Assembly (NCBI RefSeq): GCF_002155425.1
Contig: NZ_MUYG01000006.1
Span: 124,001 to 188,000, forward strand
DNA: 64,000 nucleotides
Source of the DNA: Erythrobacter donghaensis
GTDB lineage: Bacteria; Pseudomonadota; Alphaproteobacteria; Sphingomonadales; Sphingomonadaceae
Direction: 5' to 3'
Shown: positions 35,176 through 43,847 of the stretch, piece after piece
Layout: each line of letters begins with the position of its first letter
Position numbering within the stretch: the stretch's first letter is position 1
Position numbers and translations under genes: made by a program
The notes under the pieces: model-generated
What the model was told of the DNA's origin: nothing
What the model saw: the letters and a program-made list of their open reading frames with translations, nothing else
The model's database searches: none

Positions 35176-36714
35176 TCAGCGCATCAGCCCGCCGATCAGA
35201 TTGCGGACGAAAGCCGTCGCGCCGGTCTTGAGCGGGTTGGCGCCTGATTTCTTGCCCAGCACCGCCGCCACCGCGATCGAGGCGAGCGAGCCGCTGGCGG
35301 CGGTCATCGCGCTCTTGCCCGCCTTCTCCCAGACCGACGGCGTCTTGCGTTCGCGCTTGGCGACTTCCTCGCGGCCCTTTTCGGCCACTTCCTGCGCGGT
35401 CGCCGCGGCATCGGCGGCCTTGGCGGCAAGCACTTCGGCGGCGCTTTCCCGATCCACGCGCGTGTCGTACTTGCCTTCGAGCGGGCTGATCGACTGGATG
35501 ATTGCCCGCTCCTTGGGGCTAACCGGGCCGAGCCGCGAGCGCGGCGGCTTGATCAGCGTGCGCTCGACCACCGAGGGCGCGCCGTCATCGTCGAGGGTCG
35601 AGACCAGCGCCTCGCCGACCTTAAGCTCGGTGATCGCGGCTTCGACATCGAGCTTGGGATTGACCCGGAAGGTCTCGGCGGCCGCCTTGATCGCGCGCTG
35701 ATCGCGCGGGGTGAAGGCGCGCAGCGCGTGCTGCACGCGGTTGCCGAGCTGGCCCGCGACCTCCTCGGGAATATCGATCGGGTTCTGGGTGACGAAGAAC
35801 ACGCCCACACCCTTCGACCGGATCAGCCGCACCACCTGTTCGATCGTGTCCTGCAAGGCCTTGGGCGCATCGTCGAACAGGAGGTGCGCCTCGTCGAAGA
35901 AGAACACCAGCTTCGGCTTTTCGGGATCGCCCACCTCGGGCAGCGTCTCGAACAGCTCCGCCAGCAGCCACAGCAGGAAGGTGGCGTAAAGCTTGGGGCT
36001 GCGCATCAGCTTGTCAGCGGCGAGCACGTTGACATAGCCGCGCCCCTGATCATCCACCTTGAGGAAATCGTTGATCTCCAGCGCCGGCTCGCCGAAAAAA
36101 TGGTCCGCGCCCTGCGCCTCGAACGAGAGCAATTGCCGCTGGATCGACCCGACCGAGGGCTTGGTGACATTGCCGTATTTGCCCGAGAGTTCGGCGGAAT
36201 TCTCGTTCGCCCAGGCCAGCAGCGCCTGAAGATCGGCAAAGTCGAGCAGCAGCAGCCCGTTCTCGTCGGCGTAGCGGAAGATAATCTGGAGCACCCCTTC
36301 CTGCGTCTCGTTGAGATCGAGCAGGCGCGACAGCAGCAGCGGGCCCATTTCCGATACCGTGGTGCGGATCGGGTGGCCCTGTTCGCCGTAGAGATCCCAG
36401 AAGATCACCGGATTGTCTTCATAGCCATAGTCGGTGATGCCGAGCTCCTTGGCGCGGCTTTCCAGCTTGTCGGCGTGCTTGAAGGTGGGCGAGCCCGGCA
36501 TGGCGACGCCCGACAGGTCGCCCTTCACGTCGGCGACGAAGACGGGGACACCGGCCTTGGAAAAGCTTTCGGCAATGCCCTGCAGCGTTACCGTCTTGCC
36601 GGTGCCGGTCGCGCCTGCGATCAGGCCGTGGCGGTTGGAGCGGCCCAGCAGCAGCGTCTGCCGCGATCCGTCCGCGCCCAGCCCGAGATAGAGTTCGCCC
36701 GCCACTTCGCTCAT
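35176..36714 (-). CDS. DUF853/HerA-like helicase-family ATPase
   Basis: 512 aa from ATG 36714. P-loop [18 protein letters not shown] (Lys40), [10 protein letters not shown], Walker [18 protein letters not shown], and arginine-rich [29 protein letters not shown]; the C-terminal about 90 residues have an Ala/Glu/Lys helix followed by a hydrophobic stretch ([18 protein letters not shown]). Members of this family (E. coli YjgR) are HerA/FtsK-superfamily ATPases of unknown role. The frame runs upstream to 36996 but without conserved content. Confidence 0.9.
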   Translation of the reverse strand: MSEVAGELYLGLGADGSRQTLLLGRSNRHGLIAGATGTGKTVTLQGIAESFSKAGVPVFVADVKGDLSGVAMPGSPTFKHADKLESRAKELGITDYGYEDNPVIFWDLYGEQGHPIRTTVSEMGPLLLSRLLDLNETQEGVLQIIFRYADENGLLLLDFADLQALLAWANENSAELSGKYGNVTKPSVGSIQRQLLSFEAQGADHFFGEPALEINDFLKVDDQGRGYVNVLAADKLMRSPKLYATFLLWLLAELFETLPEVGDPEKPKLVFFFDEAHLLFDDAPKALQDTIEQVVRLIRSKGVGVFFVTQNPIDIPEEVAGQLGNRVQHALRAFTPRDQRAIKAAAETFRVNPKLDVEAAITELKVGEALVSTLDDDGAPSVVERTLIKPPRSRLGPVSPKERAIIQSISPLEGKYDTRVDRESAAEVLAAKAADAAATAQEVAEKGREEVAKRERKTPSVWEKAGKSAMTAASGSLASIAVAAVLGKKSGANPLKTGATAFVRNLIGGLMR

Positions 36715-36994
36715 TGCGCTGTCCCCGCCGTCATTGCTCTTGCGTGCTTTCCTTATCGCAATTGGACGGCCTGTCGACCCTTGGCCACGCGGATTTTCCT
36801 GCTGCGGACGAGGCTGGTATGACCTGCCGCATGACTGTCCATGTCCGCACACGCACACCCCTGCCGCCCAGCGTGCGAGGGTCATCGCATGGGCGGGATT
36901 TGTGTCTTTGGGCACTGACTCATGTGTCTCCAACACAGGCCGGAATGGCGAGGGGTTCTCGACAGAGGCGGCAATTGCGGTAAGGCTGGCAGGC
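36715..36994. other. 280-bp divergent intergenic region
   Basis: This region separates the divergent HerA-like gene and pabBC. I see no tRNA fold, no convincing ORF and no strong hairpin; it presumably holds both promoters. Open frames crossing it lack coding character. Confidence 0.4.
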
Positions 36995-38809
36995 ATGGGT
37001 CAACCGCTGCCATTCATATTGCTGGATGATGCGCGCGCCGGGGATGGGGCCGCCGATGCGCTGCTCTACGAAGCGCCGCGCGCGCTGTTCGTGGCGCACC
37101 GGGCCGAAGAGGTCGAAGGCGCGCTCGCCGCTGCCGAGGCCGCCCGGGTGGCACAGGGCGGGTCGCTGGCGGGCTATATCGCCTATGAGGCGGGCCTCGC
37201 GCTGGAGCCGAAGCTCGCCGGACAGGCGGCGACGCGCGCGGGGGCGGCGGGGCCGCTGGTGTGGCTCGGCCTGTTCGACGCGCCGCGCCGGATTGCGGCG
37301 AGCGATGTGGCAAGCTGGCTGGAGAGCCGCGCGGAAGGCCCCGGCACGCTCGGCCCGATGGAGCCGCAGCTCTCCCCCGGCGGCTATGCTGAAGCTTTCG
37401 CCGCGATGCGCGAGGCGATCCACGCGGGCGACATCTATCAGGCGAACCTTACCTATCCGCTCGCCGGGTCATACCGGGGCGATCCGGTGGGGCTCTACGC
37501 CGCGCTGCGGGGTGCGGCGGCGGCGGGTTATGGCGGGCTGATCTGGGACGGGTCGCACTGGCTGCTGAGCTTCTCGCCCGAGCTGTTTGTGGCCCTCAAT
37601 GGCACCGAGGCCAAGGTCAAGCCGATGAAGGGCACCCGCCCGCGCATGGCCGATCCCGCCGCCGACGCCGCCTTGGCGCAGGAGCTTGCCGCCTCGGTCA
37701 AGGATCGGGCCGAGAACCTGATGATCGTCGACCTGATGCGCAACGACCTGTCGCGCGTGGCCGAGGCGGGGAGCGTCCATGTCGATGCACCCTTCGCGGT
37801 CGAAAGCTATCCGACGGTGCACCAGATGGTCTCGACGGTGCGCGCGCGGCTCAGCCCGGGCAAGGGGGCGATGGAGCTGGTGAGGGCACTGTTCCCGTGC
37901 GGGTCGATCACCGGCGCGCCCAAGATCCGGGCGATGGAACTGCTCACCGAAGTGGAGCGCGATGCGCGCGGGCCCTATTGCGGCGCGATCGGACGGATCG
38001 ACGCTGACGGCAATGCCGCCTTCAACGTCGCGATCCGCACACTGCGCCTGACCCCGATCGAGAACGGACAGGGCAGCGCGGTGCTCGGAATCGGCTCGGC
38101 GGTGGTGGCCGACAGCGAGGCGATGGCCGAGCGGCGCGAATGCGAGGTCAAGGCCGGCTTCCTGCGCCGCGCCGCGCCGGGGCTGACCGCGCCGCAATGC
38201 GACCTGATCGAGACCATGCGCTTCGATCCCGAGACCGGTATCGCTCTGCTCGAACGCCATCTGGCGCGCATGAAGGCGAGCGCGGCGGCGCTGGGCTTCG
38301 CCTTCGACCGTCATGCCTTGCGCAACCACATCCAGGCGCTGTGCTTCGAGCTGGAGGCCCCCGCCAAAGTGCGGCTGATGGTGTCGCGCAGCGGGGCCAG
38401 CGCGCTGGAGACCGCGCCGCTGCCCGCGCCCCTGCCCGAGCCGACGAAGGTCGCCGCATTCCCCCATCCGCTCGACCCCAATGACTGGCGGCTGGCGCAC
38501 AAGACCTCGGATCGGGGCTTCTACGAGGACGCGCTCGCCGCAGCGCGGATGCTGGGGGCCGAGGAGGCGGTGCTGGTGCGCCAAGATGGTCTGGTGACCG
38601 AGGGCAGCTGGACGAGCGTGTTCGTCGATGGCCCGGACGGCGTGCTCATCACCCCGCCGCTGGCGCTCGGCCTGCTGCCCGGCGTGCTGCGCGAACAGCT
38701 GATCGCCGAAGGTCGCGCGCGCGAAGGCGAGGTGACGCTCGACGACCTTGCGGGCGGCTTCCATATCGGCAACGCCCTGCGCGGGCTGATGCGCGCGGTG
38801 CTGGTGTGA
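36995..38809 (+). CDS. pabBC: Fused aminodeoxychorismate synthase component I / aminodeoxychorismate lyase
   Basis: 604 aa. Residues about 1-385 are Pab[20 protein letters not shown], the chorismate-binding [40 protein letters not shown]. Residues about 395-600 are a class-IV PLP aminotransferase (PabC): [25 protein letters not shown] lysine in [14 protein letters not shown] (about 503), [12 protein letters not shown]. Together they convert chorismate to p-aminobenzoate for folate; glutamine amidotransferase PabA must come from elsewhere. ATG 36995 begins [12 protein letters not shown]. Confidence 0.95.
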   Translation: MGQPLPFILLDDARAGDGAADALLYEAPRALFVAHRAEEVEGALAAAEAARVAQGGSLAGYIAYEAGLALEPKLAGQAATRAGAAGPLVWLGLFDAPRRIAASDVASWLESRAEGPGTLGPMEPQLSPGGYAEAFAAMREAIHAGDIYQANLTYPLAGSYRGDPVGLYAALRGAAAAGYGGLIWDGSHWLLSFSPELFVALNGTEAKVKPMKGTRPRMADPAADAALAQELAASVKDRAENLMIVDLMRNDLSRVAEAGSVHVDAPFAVESYPTVHQMVSTVRARLSPGKGAMELVRALFPCGSITGAPKIRAMELLTEVERDARGPYCGAIGRIDADGNAAFNVAIRTLRLTPIENGQGSAVLGIGSAVVADSEAMAERRECEVKAGFLRRAAPGLTAPQCDLIETMRFDPETGIALLERHLARMKASAAALGFAFDRHALRNHIQALCFELEAPAKVRLMVSRSGASALETAPLPAPLPEPTKVAAFPHPLDPNDWRLAHKTSDRGFYEDALAAARMLGAEEAVLVRQDGLVTEGSWTSVFVDGPDGVLITPPLALGLLPGVLREQLIAEGRAREGEVTLDDLAGGFHIGNALRGLMRAVLV

Positions 38810-38817
38810 CACGCGCG

Positions 38818-38844
38818 CCCTTCGACAAGCACTGCGCGAGCGGC
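38818..38844. repeat. Degenerate half copy of the interspersed TCGACAAGC repeat
   Basis: CCCTTCGACAAGC followed by a weaker match to the remainder of the 34157-34183 arm. It occupies most of the short gap between pabBC and the pseudouridine synthase gene. Confidence 0.4.
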
Positions 38845-38856
38845 TAGGGCGCGGCG

Positions 38857-39519
38857 ATGTCAGACATTCACATCCTCTACGAAGACGGCGAAGCGCTGGT
38901 GATCGACAAGCCTTCGGGCATGGCGGTCGACCGGCCGCGCAAGGGCGGCATCTGCCTCGAAGACCACCTGCCCCGGCTGAAGCTGGGCTTCCAGCGCGCG
39001 CCGGTGGCGGTCCACCGGCTCGATACCGACACCTCCGGCTGCCTGCTGCTCGCGCGCAATCCCAAGGCGCTGGCGCGGTTCAACAAGGCGTTCGAGGATC
39101 GGCTGGTGGGCAAGACCTACCTCGCGGTGCTGGCGGGCCGCCCGCCGGGGACCGAAGGCACGATTGAACTCGCCCTGTCGAAGATCAGCTCGGCCGAGAA
39201 GGGCTGGCGGATGATCCCGGCCAAGAAGGGCAAGCCCGCCGTCTCGCACTGGGAACTGGTCGATGAACTCGGCCCCCACAGCCTGATTCGCTTCCGTCCC
39301 GAAACCGGCCGCACCCACCAGCTGCGCGTTCATGCGCTGAGCGGTCTGGGCGCAGCCCTGCTGGGTGATCCGGTCTACGGCGCGGGCAATGCGCCGGGGG
39401 CCACGCGCACGATGCTCCATGCCGAGAGCCTGACCGTGACCCGCCCCGGCAAGACCCCGATCGAAGCGCGCGCGCCCTTGCCGCGCGATTTCCTCGCGCT
39501 CGGGGTGAAGGATGGATGA
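38857..39519 (+). CDS. RluA-family RNA pseudouridine synthase
   Basis: 220 aa. Isomerises uridine in rRNA or tRNA. Contains LYEDGEALVIDKPSGMAVD and the catalytic motif VHRLDTDTSGCLLLARN (Asp56), then FRPETGRTHQLRVH and LLGDPVYG. There is no S4 domain, as in the short RluA/TruC-like members, so the exact target site is open. Overlaps arfB by 8 nt. Confidence 0.93.
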   Translation: MSDIHILYEDGEALVIDKPSGMAVDRPRKGGICLEDHLPRLKLGFQRAPVAVHRLDTDTSGCLLLARNPKALARFNKAFEDRLVGKTYLAVLAGRPPGTEGTIELALSKISSAEKGWRMIPAKKGKPAVSHWELVDELGPHSLIRFRPETGRTHQLRVHALSGLGAALLGDPVYGAGNAPGATRTMLHAESLTVTRPGKTPIEARAPLPRDFLALGVKDG

Positions 39520-39934
39520 CGAAGAGCCGCTGATCTCGCGCGCGCTGCGGCTGGCGAGCGAGAGCTTTCTCGCCGGTTCCGGACCCGGCGGGCAAAACGC
39601 CAACAAGGTCGCGACCGAGGTGGAGCTGCGCGTCAACATCTACGCGCTGCGCCTGTCCCCGCCGGTGTTCGCGCGGCTGCGCCAGCTGGCGGGCGGGAAG
39701 ATCGCAGGGAACGGCGATCTGATCGTCACCTCCAAGGCGCACCGCACGCAGGAGGCCAACCGGCAGGACGCGCGGGTGAAGCTGGCCGCGCTGCTGGAGG
39801 AAGCGCAGACCGAGCCCAAACGGCGGGCGAAGACCCGGCTCAACCGCGTCGGCAAGACCGAGCGGCTCAAGGTCAAGAAGGTGCGCGGCACGGTCAAGGC
39901 CAACCGCAGCAAGCCGCGCGCGTCGGATTGGTGA
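39512..39934 (+). CDS. arfB: Alternative ribosome-rescue factor B (peptidyl-tRNA hydrolase with GGQ)
   Basis: 140 aa. GSGPGGQNANK (GGQ at 26-28) is the release-factor catalytic motif; the C-terminal tail from about 95 on is strongly basic (KRRAKTRLNRVGKTERLKVKKVRG), as in ArfB/YaeJ, where it enters the empty mRNA channel of a stalled ribosome. There is no stop-codon recognition domain. Coupled to the pseudouridine synthase gene by overlap. Confidence 0.94.
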   Translation: MDDEEPLISRALRLASESFLAGSGPGGQNANKVATEVELRVNIYALRLSPPVFARLRQLAGGKIAGNGDLIVTSKAHRTQEANRQDARVKLAALLEEAQTEPKRRAKTRLNRVGKTERLKVKKVRGTVKANRSKPRASDW

Positions 39935-39940
39935 GGCCGC

Positions 39941-39978
39941 GCCAAGGGGTGACGAGCGACAGCTCGTAACCCCTTGGC
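39941..39978. terminator. Strong 17-bp hairpin after arfB
   Basis: GCCAAGGGGTGACGAGC pairs with GCTCGTAACCCCTTGGC around GACA, with one mismatch. It lies 7 nt after the arfB stop; there is no T-run, so it is a terminator-like or RNA-stabilising hairpin and not a canonical intrinsic terminator. Confidence 0.55.
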
Positions 39979-40003
39979 TAAGCCCGTGCGGCGTCTGAGC
40001 ATC

Positions 40004-40040
40004 GCCAGCGCGTGATGCGTCAGCATCTTGGCGCGCTGGC
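40004..40040. repeat. Second hairpin in the arfB-rpmG gap
   Basis: GCCAGCGCG...CGCGCTGGC with an inner GATGC-gtca-GCATC stem. Role unclear; it may be part of the rpmG leader or another dispersed palindrome. Confidence 0.45.
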
Positions 40041-40186
40041 AAAGTACCCGCCTTGACTTTTGCCCGTGAATCGGCGAATGGCGCGCCCGTGTGGCGGTGT
40101 GCCGGGCCTTCCGGGCGCGCCGCTATTTGCTTTTTCAAGCCCGTGTGAAGCACCCGCCGGGCCGACCCAGTTGACAGGAACCCGCC

Positions 40187-40354
40187 ATGGCGAAGCCCAC
40201 CACCGTCAAGATCCGCCTCGTCTCGAGCGAGGGCACCGGCTTCTTCTACGTGACCAAGAAGAACCCGCGCAACATCACCGAGAAGATGAGCTTCCGCAAG
40301 TATGACCCCGTCGCGCGCAAGCACGTCGAGTTCAAGGAAGCCAAGATCAAGTAA
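40187..40354 (+). CDS. rpmG: 50S ribosomal protein L33
   Basis: 55 aa: [20 protein letters not shown], then [20 protein letters not shown] and a basic end KEAKIK. This is the cysteine-free (zinc-independent) alphaproteobacterial L33. Start ATG 40187 follows ACAGGAAC. A hairpin follows 11 nt after the stop. Confidence 0.97.
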   Translation: MAKPTTVKIRLVSSEGTGFFYVTKKNPRNITEKMSFRKYDPVARKHVEFKEAKIK

Positions 40355-40365
40355 GATCGGGCTTG

Positions 40366-40394
40366 CGCGCGCCTGCTGAACAGCAGGCAGCGCG
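40366..40394 (+). terminator. Hairpin downstream of rpmG
   Basis: GCCTGCTG-aa-CAGCAGGC, extended by CGCGC/GCGCG, followed by AAAATTC rather than a T-run. Probable transcript end of rpmG. Confidence 0.55.
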
Positions 40395-40437
40395 AAAATT
40401 CATCGACAGTTCAAGCCTGCCGCCTTAACCGCCGGGC

Positions 40438-41106
40438 ATGACCAAACACCTCCCTTCGCTTCGCACGCTGGCGCTCGGCCTTGGGGCCGGAGCGCTTGCG
40501 CTTGGCCTGGCTCCTGCCGGCCCCGCTCCGCTGATCGCGCCTGCCGTGGCGCAGTCCGCCAGCGATCTCGACAAGGTGGTGGGCGCGCTGCGCGGCATCT
40601 CCACCATGAAGGCCGACTTCACCCAGACCGACCGATCGGGCAACACCCTGCGCGGCACGATGACACTGAAGCGCCCCGGCAAGATCCGCTTCGACTATGG
40701 CAAGGATGCCGATTTCCTCGTCGTCTCGAACGGCAAGTCGCTCTACGTCGTCGATTACGAGGTTGCCCAAGTCGAACGCTGGCCGATCGGCAATTCCCCG
40801 CTGGGCGCGCTGTTCGATCCCGAAAAGGACGTGAAGCGCTACGGCAAGATGTTGCCGACATCGAACCCCAATGTCCTCAGCGTCGAGGTGCGCGATCCGA
40901 AGAAGCCCGAATTCGGGATGATCACGCTGATCTTCGTCAGGAACGCCTCGGCCCCCGGCGGGCTCCAGCTGACCCACTGGGTCGCGCTCGATGCGCAGAA
41001 CAACCGCACCAAGGTGGTGCTGTCGAACCAGCGCTATGGTGTGGCCGTGGCCGACTCGGCTTTCACCTTCAAGGACCCGCGCCGCACGGCTCGTCGCCCG
41101 GGATGA
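40438..41106 (+). CDS. lolA: Outer-membrane lipoprotein carrier protein LolA
   Basis: 222 aa. Signal peptide MTKHLPSLRTLALGLGAGAL...AVAQ, then the LolA/LolB open barrel: GISTMKADFTQTDRSGNTLRGTM, LKRPGKIRFDYGKDADFLVVSNGKSLYVVD, and the long C-terminal part ending in a basic tail (DPRRTARRPG). A periplasmic shuttle for lipoproteins released by LolCDE; complements Lgt at 4.4 kb. Confidence 0.92.
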   Translation: MTKHLPSLRTLALGLGAGALALGLAPAGPAPLIAPAVAQSASDLDKVVGALRGISTMKADFTQTDRSGNTLRGTMTLKRPGKIRFDYGKDADFLVVSNGKSLYVVDYEVAQVERWPIGNSPLGALFDPEKDVKRYGKMLPTSNPNVLSVEVRDPKKPEFGMITLIFVRNASAPGGLQLTHWVALDAQNNRTKVVLSNQRYGVAVADSAFTFKDPRRTARRPG

Positions 41107-41195
41107 ACGCCCGTCCGACGAACGGTTGTATGAAAGCGACAAAAAACTTGCCGCGTTCATGTGAGTGAAAGCCGGAGAGGCGTAATTCTTCAACA

Positions 41196-41317
41196 CAAGA
41201 CGGGCCGAAGGGAGGTTTCCCCCCTGTTGCCCACCCTTCACCAAGGGCCTGTCTTGCACAAGCGTGACGAACGCTCCATGGAACCCTCGACCCATCGCCC
41301 CCGGGTCGGGGGTTTTT
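41196..41317 (+). ncRNA. Candidate structured small RNA downstream of lolA
   Basis: Three consecutive hairpins ending in an intrinsic terminator, in a 384-bp gap without a credible ORF. Stem 1: CAAGACGGGCC (41196-41206) with GGCCTGTCTTG (41246-41256), continued by GAAGGG/CCCTTC. Stem 2: AGCGT-gacga-ACGCT (41261-41275). Stem 3 is the terminator. No promoter was recognised, so it may be a 3'-UTR-derived RNA of lolA. I could not match it to 6S, SRP or other known RNAs. Confidence 0.35.
41284..41317 (+). terminator. Rho-independent terminator
   Basis: CCCTCGACCC pairs with GGGTCGGGGG (one T-G pair) around a 9-nt loop and is followed by TTTTT. It terminates transcripts coming from lolA or from the candidate sRNA. 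Confidence 0.85.
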
Positions 41318-41367
41318 GGTTTCCGGACGGTTTATGCAGGCCTGCAAAGCGCTCCGCCCTGCGCTTC

Positions 41368-41402
41368 CGGTGCTCACGCACATGAAGTGCGCTCCGCTCC
41401 GG
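41368..41402. repeat. Imperfect hairpin CACGCAC...GTGCG in lolA-phosphatase gap
   Basis: CCGGTGCTCACGCAC-atgaa-GTGCGCTCCGCTCCGG can fold with short interruptions. Similar 'GCTCAC...GCTCCGCTCC' hairpins occur as dispersed intergenic elements in many proteobacteria; function unknown. The remaining bases to 41490 show no gene. Confidence 0.4.
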
Positions 41403-41490
41403 TTCTCGGTCGAAACACTTTTCGGCGTTGCCTAAACCACCCGGACGCGCCGCGTGACAGAGCGCATGACGCCGGCTCAGCGCGACTCCT

Positions 41491-42939
41491 TTACTCCACC
41501 CAGCCCAAGGCTCGGCGGATGATCGCGTGGATCACGTTCTGCTCGATCACCCCGCGCGCGCGGTCGCTTCCGGGGCCGGTGGCGAACAGCGCCACATCTT
41601 CTCCGCCGTGGGTCTCGCTGCCGCCGGGGATCAGCGACTGCTGGCGCGCATTGATCCCGGTCGCTGGCACCGGCCGCTCGCCCGACACGGCGCCCGGGCC
41701 ATTCGCATAGCCGAGCGTCGTGTAGGGCTTGCCGTCACCCGCCAGCGTCGGCGCGCCCGGCTCGTCGGAGCCCGAATGGTCGCCGTCTCCGCCGCCCGGC
41801 GGGGGCACCACCAGCCCGAGGATGTCGTTGCCCCGCTGCGGGTAGCCAGCAATGGTGAAGACGTGGCTGTGATCGGCGGTGACGAGGATCAGCGTTTCGG
41901 CAGGATCGGTGTGATCGACCGCCCACTGCACCGCGCGGGCGAACTCCACCGCTTCCTCAAGCGCATATCCCGCGCGCCCATCGTGGTGCGCATGGTCGAT
42001 CCGCCCGCCTTCGACCATCAGGTAGTAGCCATCGGGATCGGCCTTGAGCCGGTCGATCGCCTGCGCGGTCATGTCGGTGAGGGTCGGCTCGGCGGAGTCC
42101 GGCTTGCGATCGGCCATGTAGGTCAGGTGGCTCGGGCTGAAGAGGCCGAGCACCGGCTTGTCCTTGGGCGCGGCAGCCAGCGCCGCAGCATCCTTCACCA
42201 CCACGCCGCCGTTTCTTGCGGCCCATTGCGCGGGCAGATCGGCCCCAGGATCGGCCCGCCTTCCGCCGCCGTTCTTGCCGTAGAACATCCCCGTCCCGCC
42301 GCCGAGCGCGATGTCGAACTTCGCCTCGGCGAGCTGGAGCGCGATATCCTTGCAACCCTGCCCCTGCTGCGGGGCGGGGATATTGCTGTCCGCCTCCCAG
42401 TCGCGGTCGGCGGTGTGGGCATAGACCGCCGCCGGGGTGGCGTGGGTGAGCCGCGTGGTGGTGACGATCCCGACGGCAAGCCCCTTGGCCTTGGCCTCCT
42501 CGCCCAGCGTCGGCAGGCTGTGTGCGAGCGCCTCGGAGCACACCCCGCGCGTCGCTTCCGGACCGATGCCGAGCACGCCGATGCGCGTCTTCACGCCCGT
42601 GTTCATCGCCGACGCCGTCCCCGCGCTGTCGGGCACCTGCGCGTTGGTGTTGTAGGTCTTGACCAGCGCCACATGCTCGAATTTCTCGAAACTGAGCTGG
42701 TTTTCCTCTCCCGTCTCCCCGCGCTTTTGCGCTTCGTAGATGCGCGCGGCGGTGATGGTGGAGATGCCCATGCCGTCACCGATGAACAGGATCACGTTCT
42801 TCGCCTGCTTCGGCGCGGGCGCTGAGGCGACCGGCGCGGCGCCGTATCCCGTCGCCCCGTTGGTTTTGGTGGTGGTCACACAGCCACCCAGCGGCAGGGC
42901 AGCCAAAGCGAGCGCAATCAGGGCACGGGTCGAGGTCAT
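41491..42939 (-). CDS. Alkaline phosphatase (PhoA superfamily) lipoprotein
   Basis: 482 aa from ATG 42939 (GGAG 8-10 nt upstream). Signal with lipobox-like ALPLGGC (Cys20). Metal/nucleophile motifs: VILFIGDGMG, VPDSAGTASAMNTGVKT (nucleophile Ser105), VEGGRIDHAHHDGRAGYALEEAVEF, LILVTADHSH and SETHGGEDVALFATGPG. Hydrolyses phosphomonoesters in the periplasm, anchored to a membrane. It fits a phosphate-starvation role with the pstS at 25 kb, but I do not find a Pho box in its 107-bp upstream gap. Confidence 0.94.
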   Translation of the reverse strand: MTSTRALIALALAALPLGGCVTTTKTNGATGYGAAPVASAPAPKQAKNVILFIGDGMGISTITAARIYEAQKRGETGEENQLSFEKFEHVALVKTYNTNAQVPDSAGTASAMNTGVKTRIGVLGIGPEATRGVCSEALAHSLPTLGEEAKAKGLAVGIVTTTRLTHATPAAVYAHTADRDWEADSNIPAPQQGQGCKDIALQLAEAKFDIALGGGTGMFYGKNGGGRRADPGADLPAQWAARNGGVVVKDAAALAAAPKDKPVLGLFSPSHLTYMADRKPDSAEPTLTDMTAQAIDRLKADPDGYYLMVEGGRIDHAHHDGRAGYALEEAVEFARAVQWAVDHTDPAETLILVTADHSHVFTIAGYPQRGNDILGLVVPPPGGGDGDHSGSDEPGAPTLAGDGKPYTTLGYANGPGAVSGERPVPATGINARQQSLIPGGSETHGGEDVALFATGPGSDRARGVIEQNVIHAIIRRALGWVE

Positions 42940-43046
42940 GGCGGGTCTCCTTGGCCGGTGCGCTATCGGCCTCGCGTGACGGCGTAAAGGCATGATCGGC
43001 ACCCTCCGCGCTGGATTTTGGTGTCGCCCATGCCTAAGTCCGCCTC

Positions 43047-43847
43047 ATGCTGACCCAAAAGCTCTCGGTTGCCACCTGGAACATCAATTCGGCCCGCCTG
43101 CGCGTGGGCCTCATCGAAAAGCTGCTCACCGAAGCCGCGCCCGACATCCTGTGCCTGCAGGAGATCAAGTGCGAGAGCCACCTGTTCCCGGCCGAGGCGC
43201 TCGCGGCGCTGGGCTACACCCATCAGGCGGTGAGCGGTCAGAAGGGCTACCACGGGGTCGCGACGGTGAGCCGCGTGCCGATCCGCGAGGTTACCCGCCA
43301 CGACTGGCAGGACAATGGCGAGGCACGGCACATCGGGGTCGAGGTGCTGGGCCGCGATCTGCTGATCGAGAACGTCTATGTCCCCGCCGGCGGTGATGTG
43401 CCGGACCGCGAGGTGAACCCCAAGTTCGGCCAGAAGCTCGATTTTCTCGGGCGGATGACGCGCTGGGCGGACGCGCTCGACCGGCCCACGCTGATCGTCG
43501 GCGATTTCAACATCGCGCCGCTGGAAAGCGACGTGTGGAGCCACAAGCAGCTCTTGAAGGTCGTCAGCCACACGGCCGTAGAGGTCGAGACGCTTGGGCG
43601 TTTTCAGGACGCGCATGGCTGGGTCGATCTGGGCCGCCAGCATATCCCCGCGCCCGAGCGCTATTACTCGTGGTGGAGCTACCGCAATCCGGGCTGGAAG
43701 GAGAACGACAAGGGGCGGCGGCTCGACCATATGTGGGCCTCGCCCGAGGTGGCCAGGCAGGCCCGCGCGCACCGGGTGATCGAGGAGGCGCGCGCGTGGA
43801 CGCAGCCGTCCGATCACGTGCCGCTGGTAACGGAGTTCGACCTCTGA
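43047..43847 (+). CDS. xth: Exodeoxyribonuclease III
   Basis: 266 aa, full length. AP endonuclease/3'-5' exonuclease of base-excision repair. Motifs: ATWNINSARLR, LCLQEIK (Glu39), GYHGVATVSR, VGDFNIAP, WWSYRNPGWKENDKGRRLDHMW and the C-terminal SDHVPL (catalytic Asp-His). The last bases overlap the proposed ribA start. Confidence 0.96.
   Translation: MLTQKLSVATWNINSARLRVGLIEKLLTEAAPDILCLQEIKCESHLFPAEALAALGYTHQAVSGQKGYHGVATVSRVPIREVTRHDWQDNGEARHIGVEVLGRDLLIENVYVPAGGDVPDREVNPKFGQKLDFLGRMTRWADALDRPTLIVGDFNIAPLESDVWSHKQLLKVVSHTAVEVETLGRFQDAHGWVDLGRQHIPAPERYYSWWSYRNPGWKENDKGRRLDHMWASPEVARQARAHRVIEEARAWTQPSDHVPLVTEFDL

Noticed and set aside
36715..36994. tRNA or small RNA in the HerA-pabBC gap
   Set aside because: No cloverleaf, no CCA-compatible acceptor stem and no terminator found.
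42940..43046. Pho box upstream of the alkaline phosphatase
   Set aside because: Only a single GTCAC-like half-site is seen; no second repeat at the 11-bp spacing.
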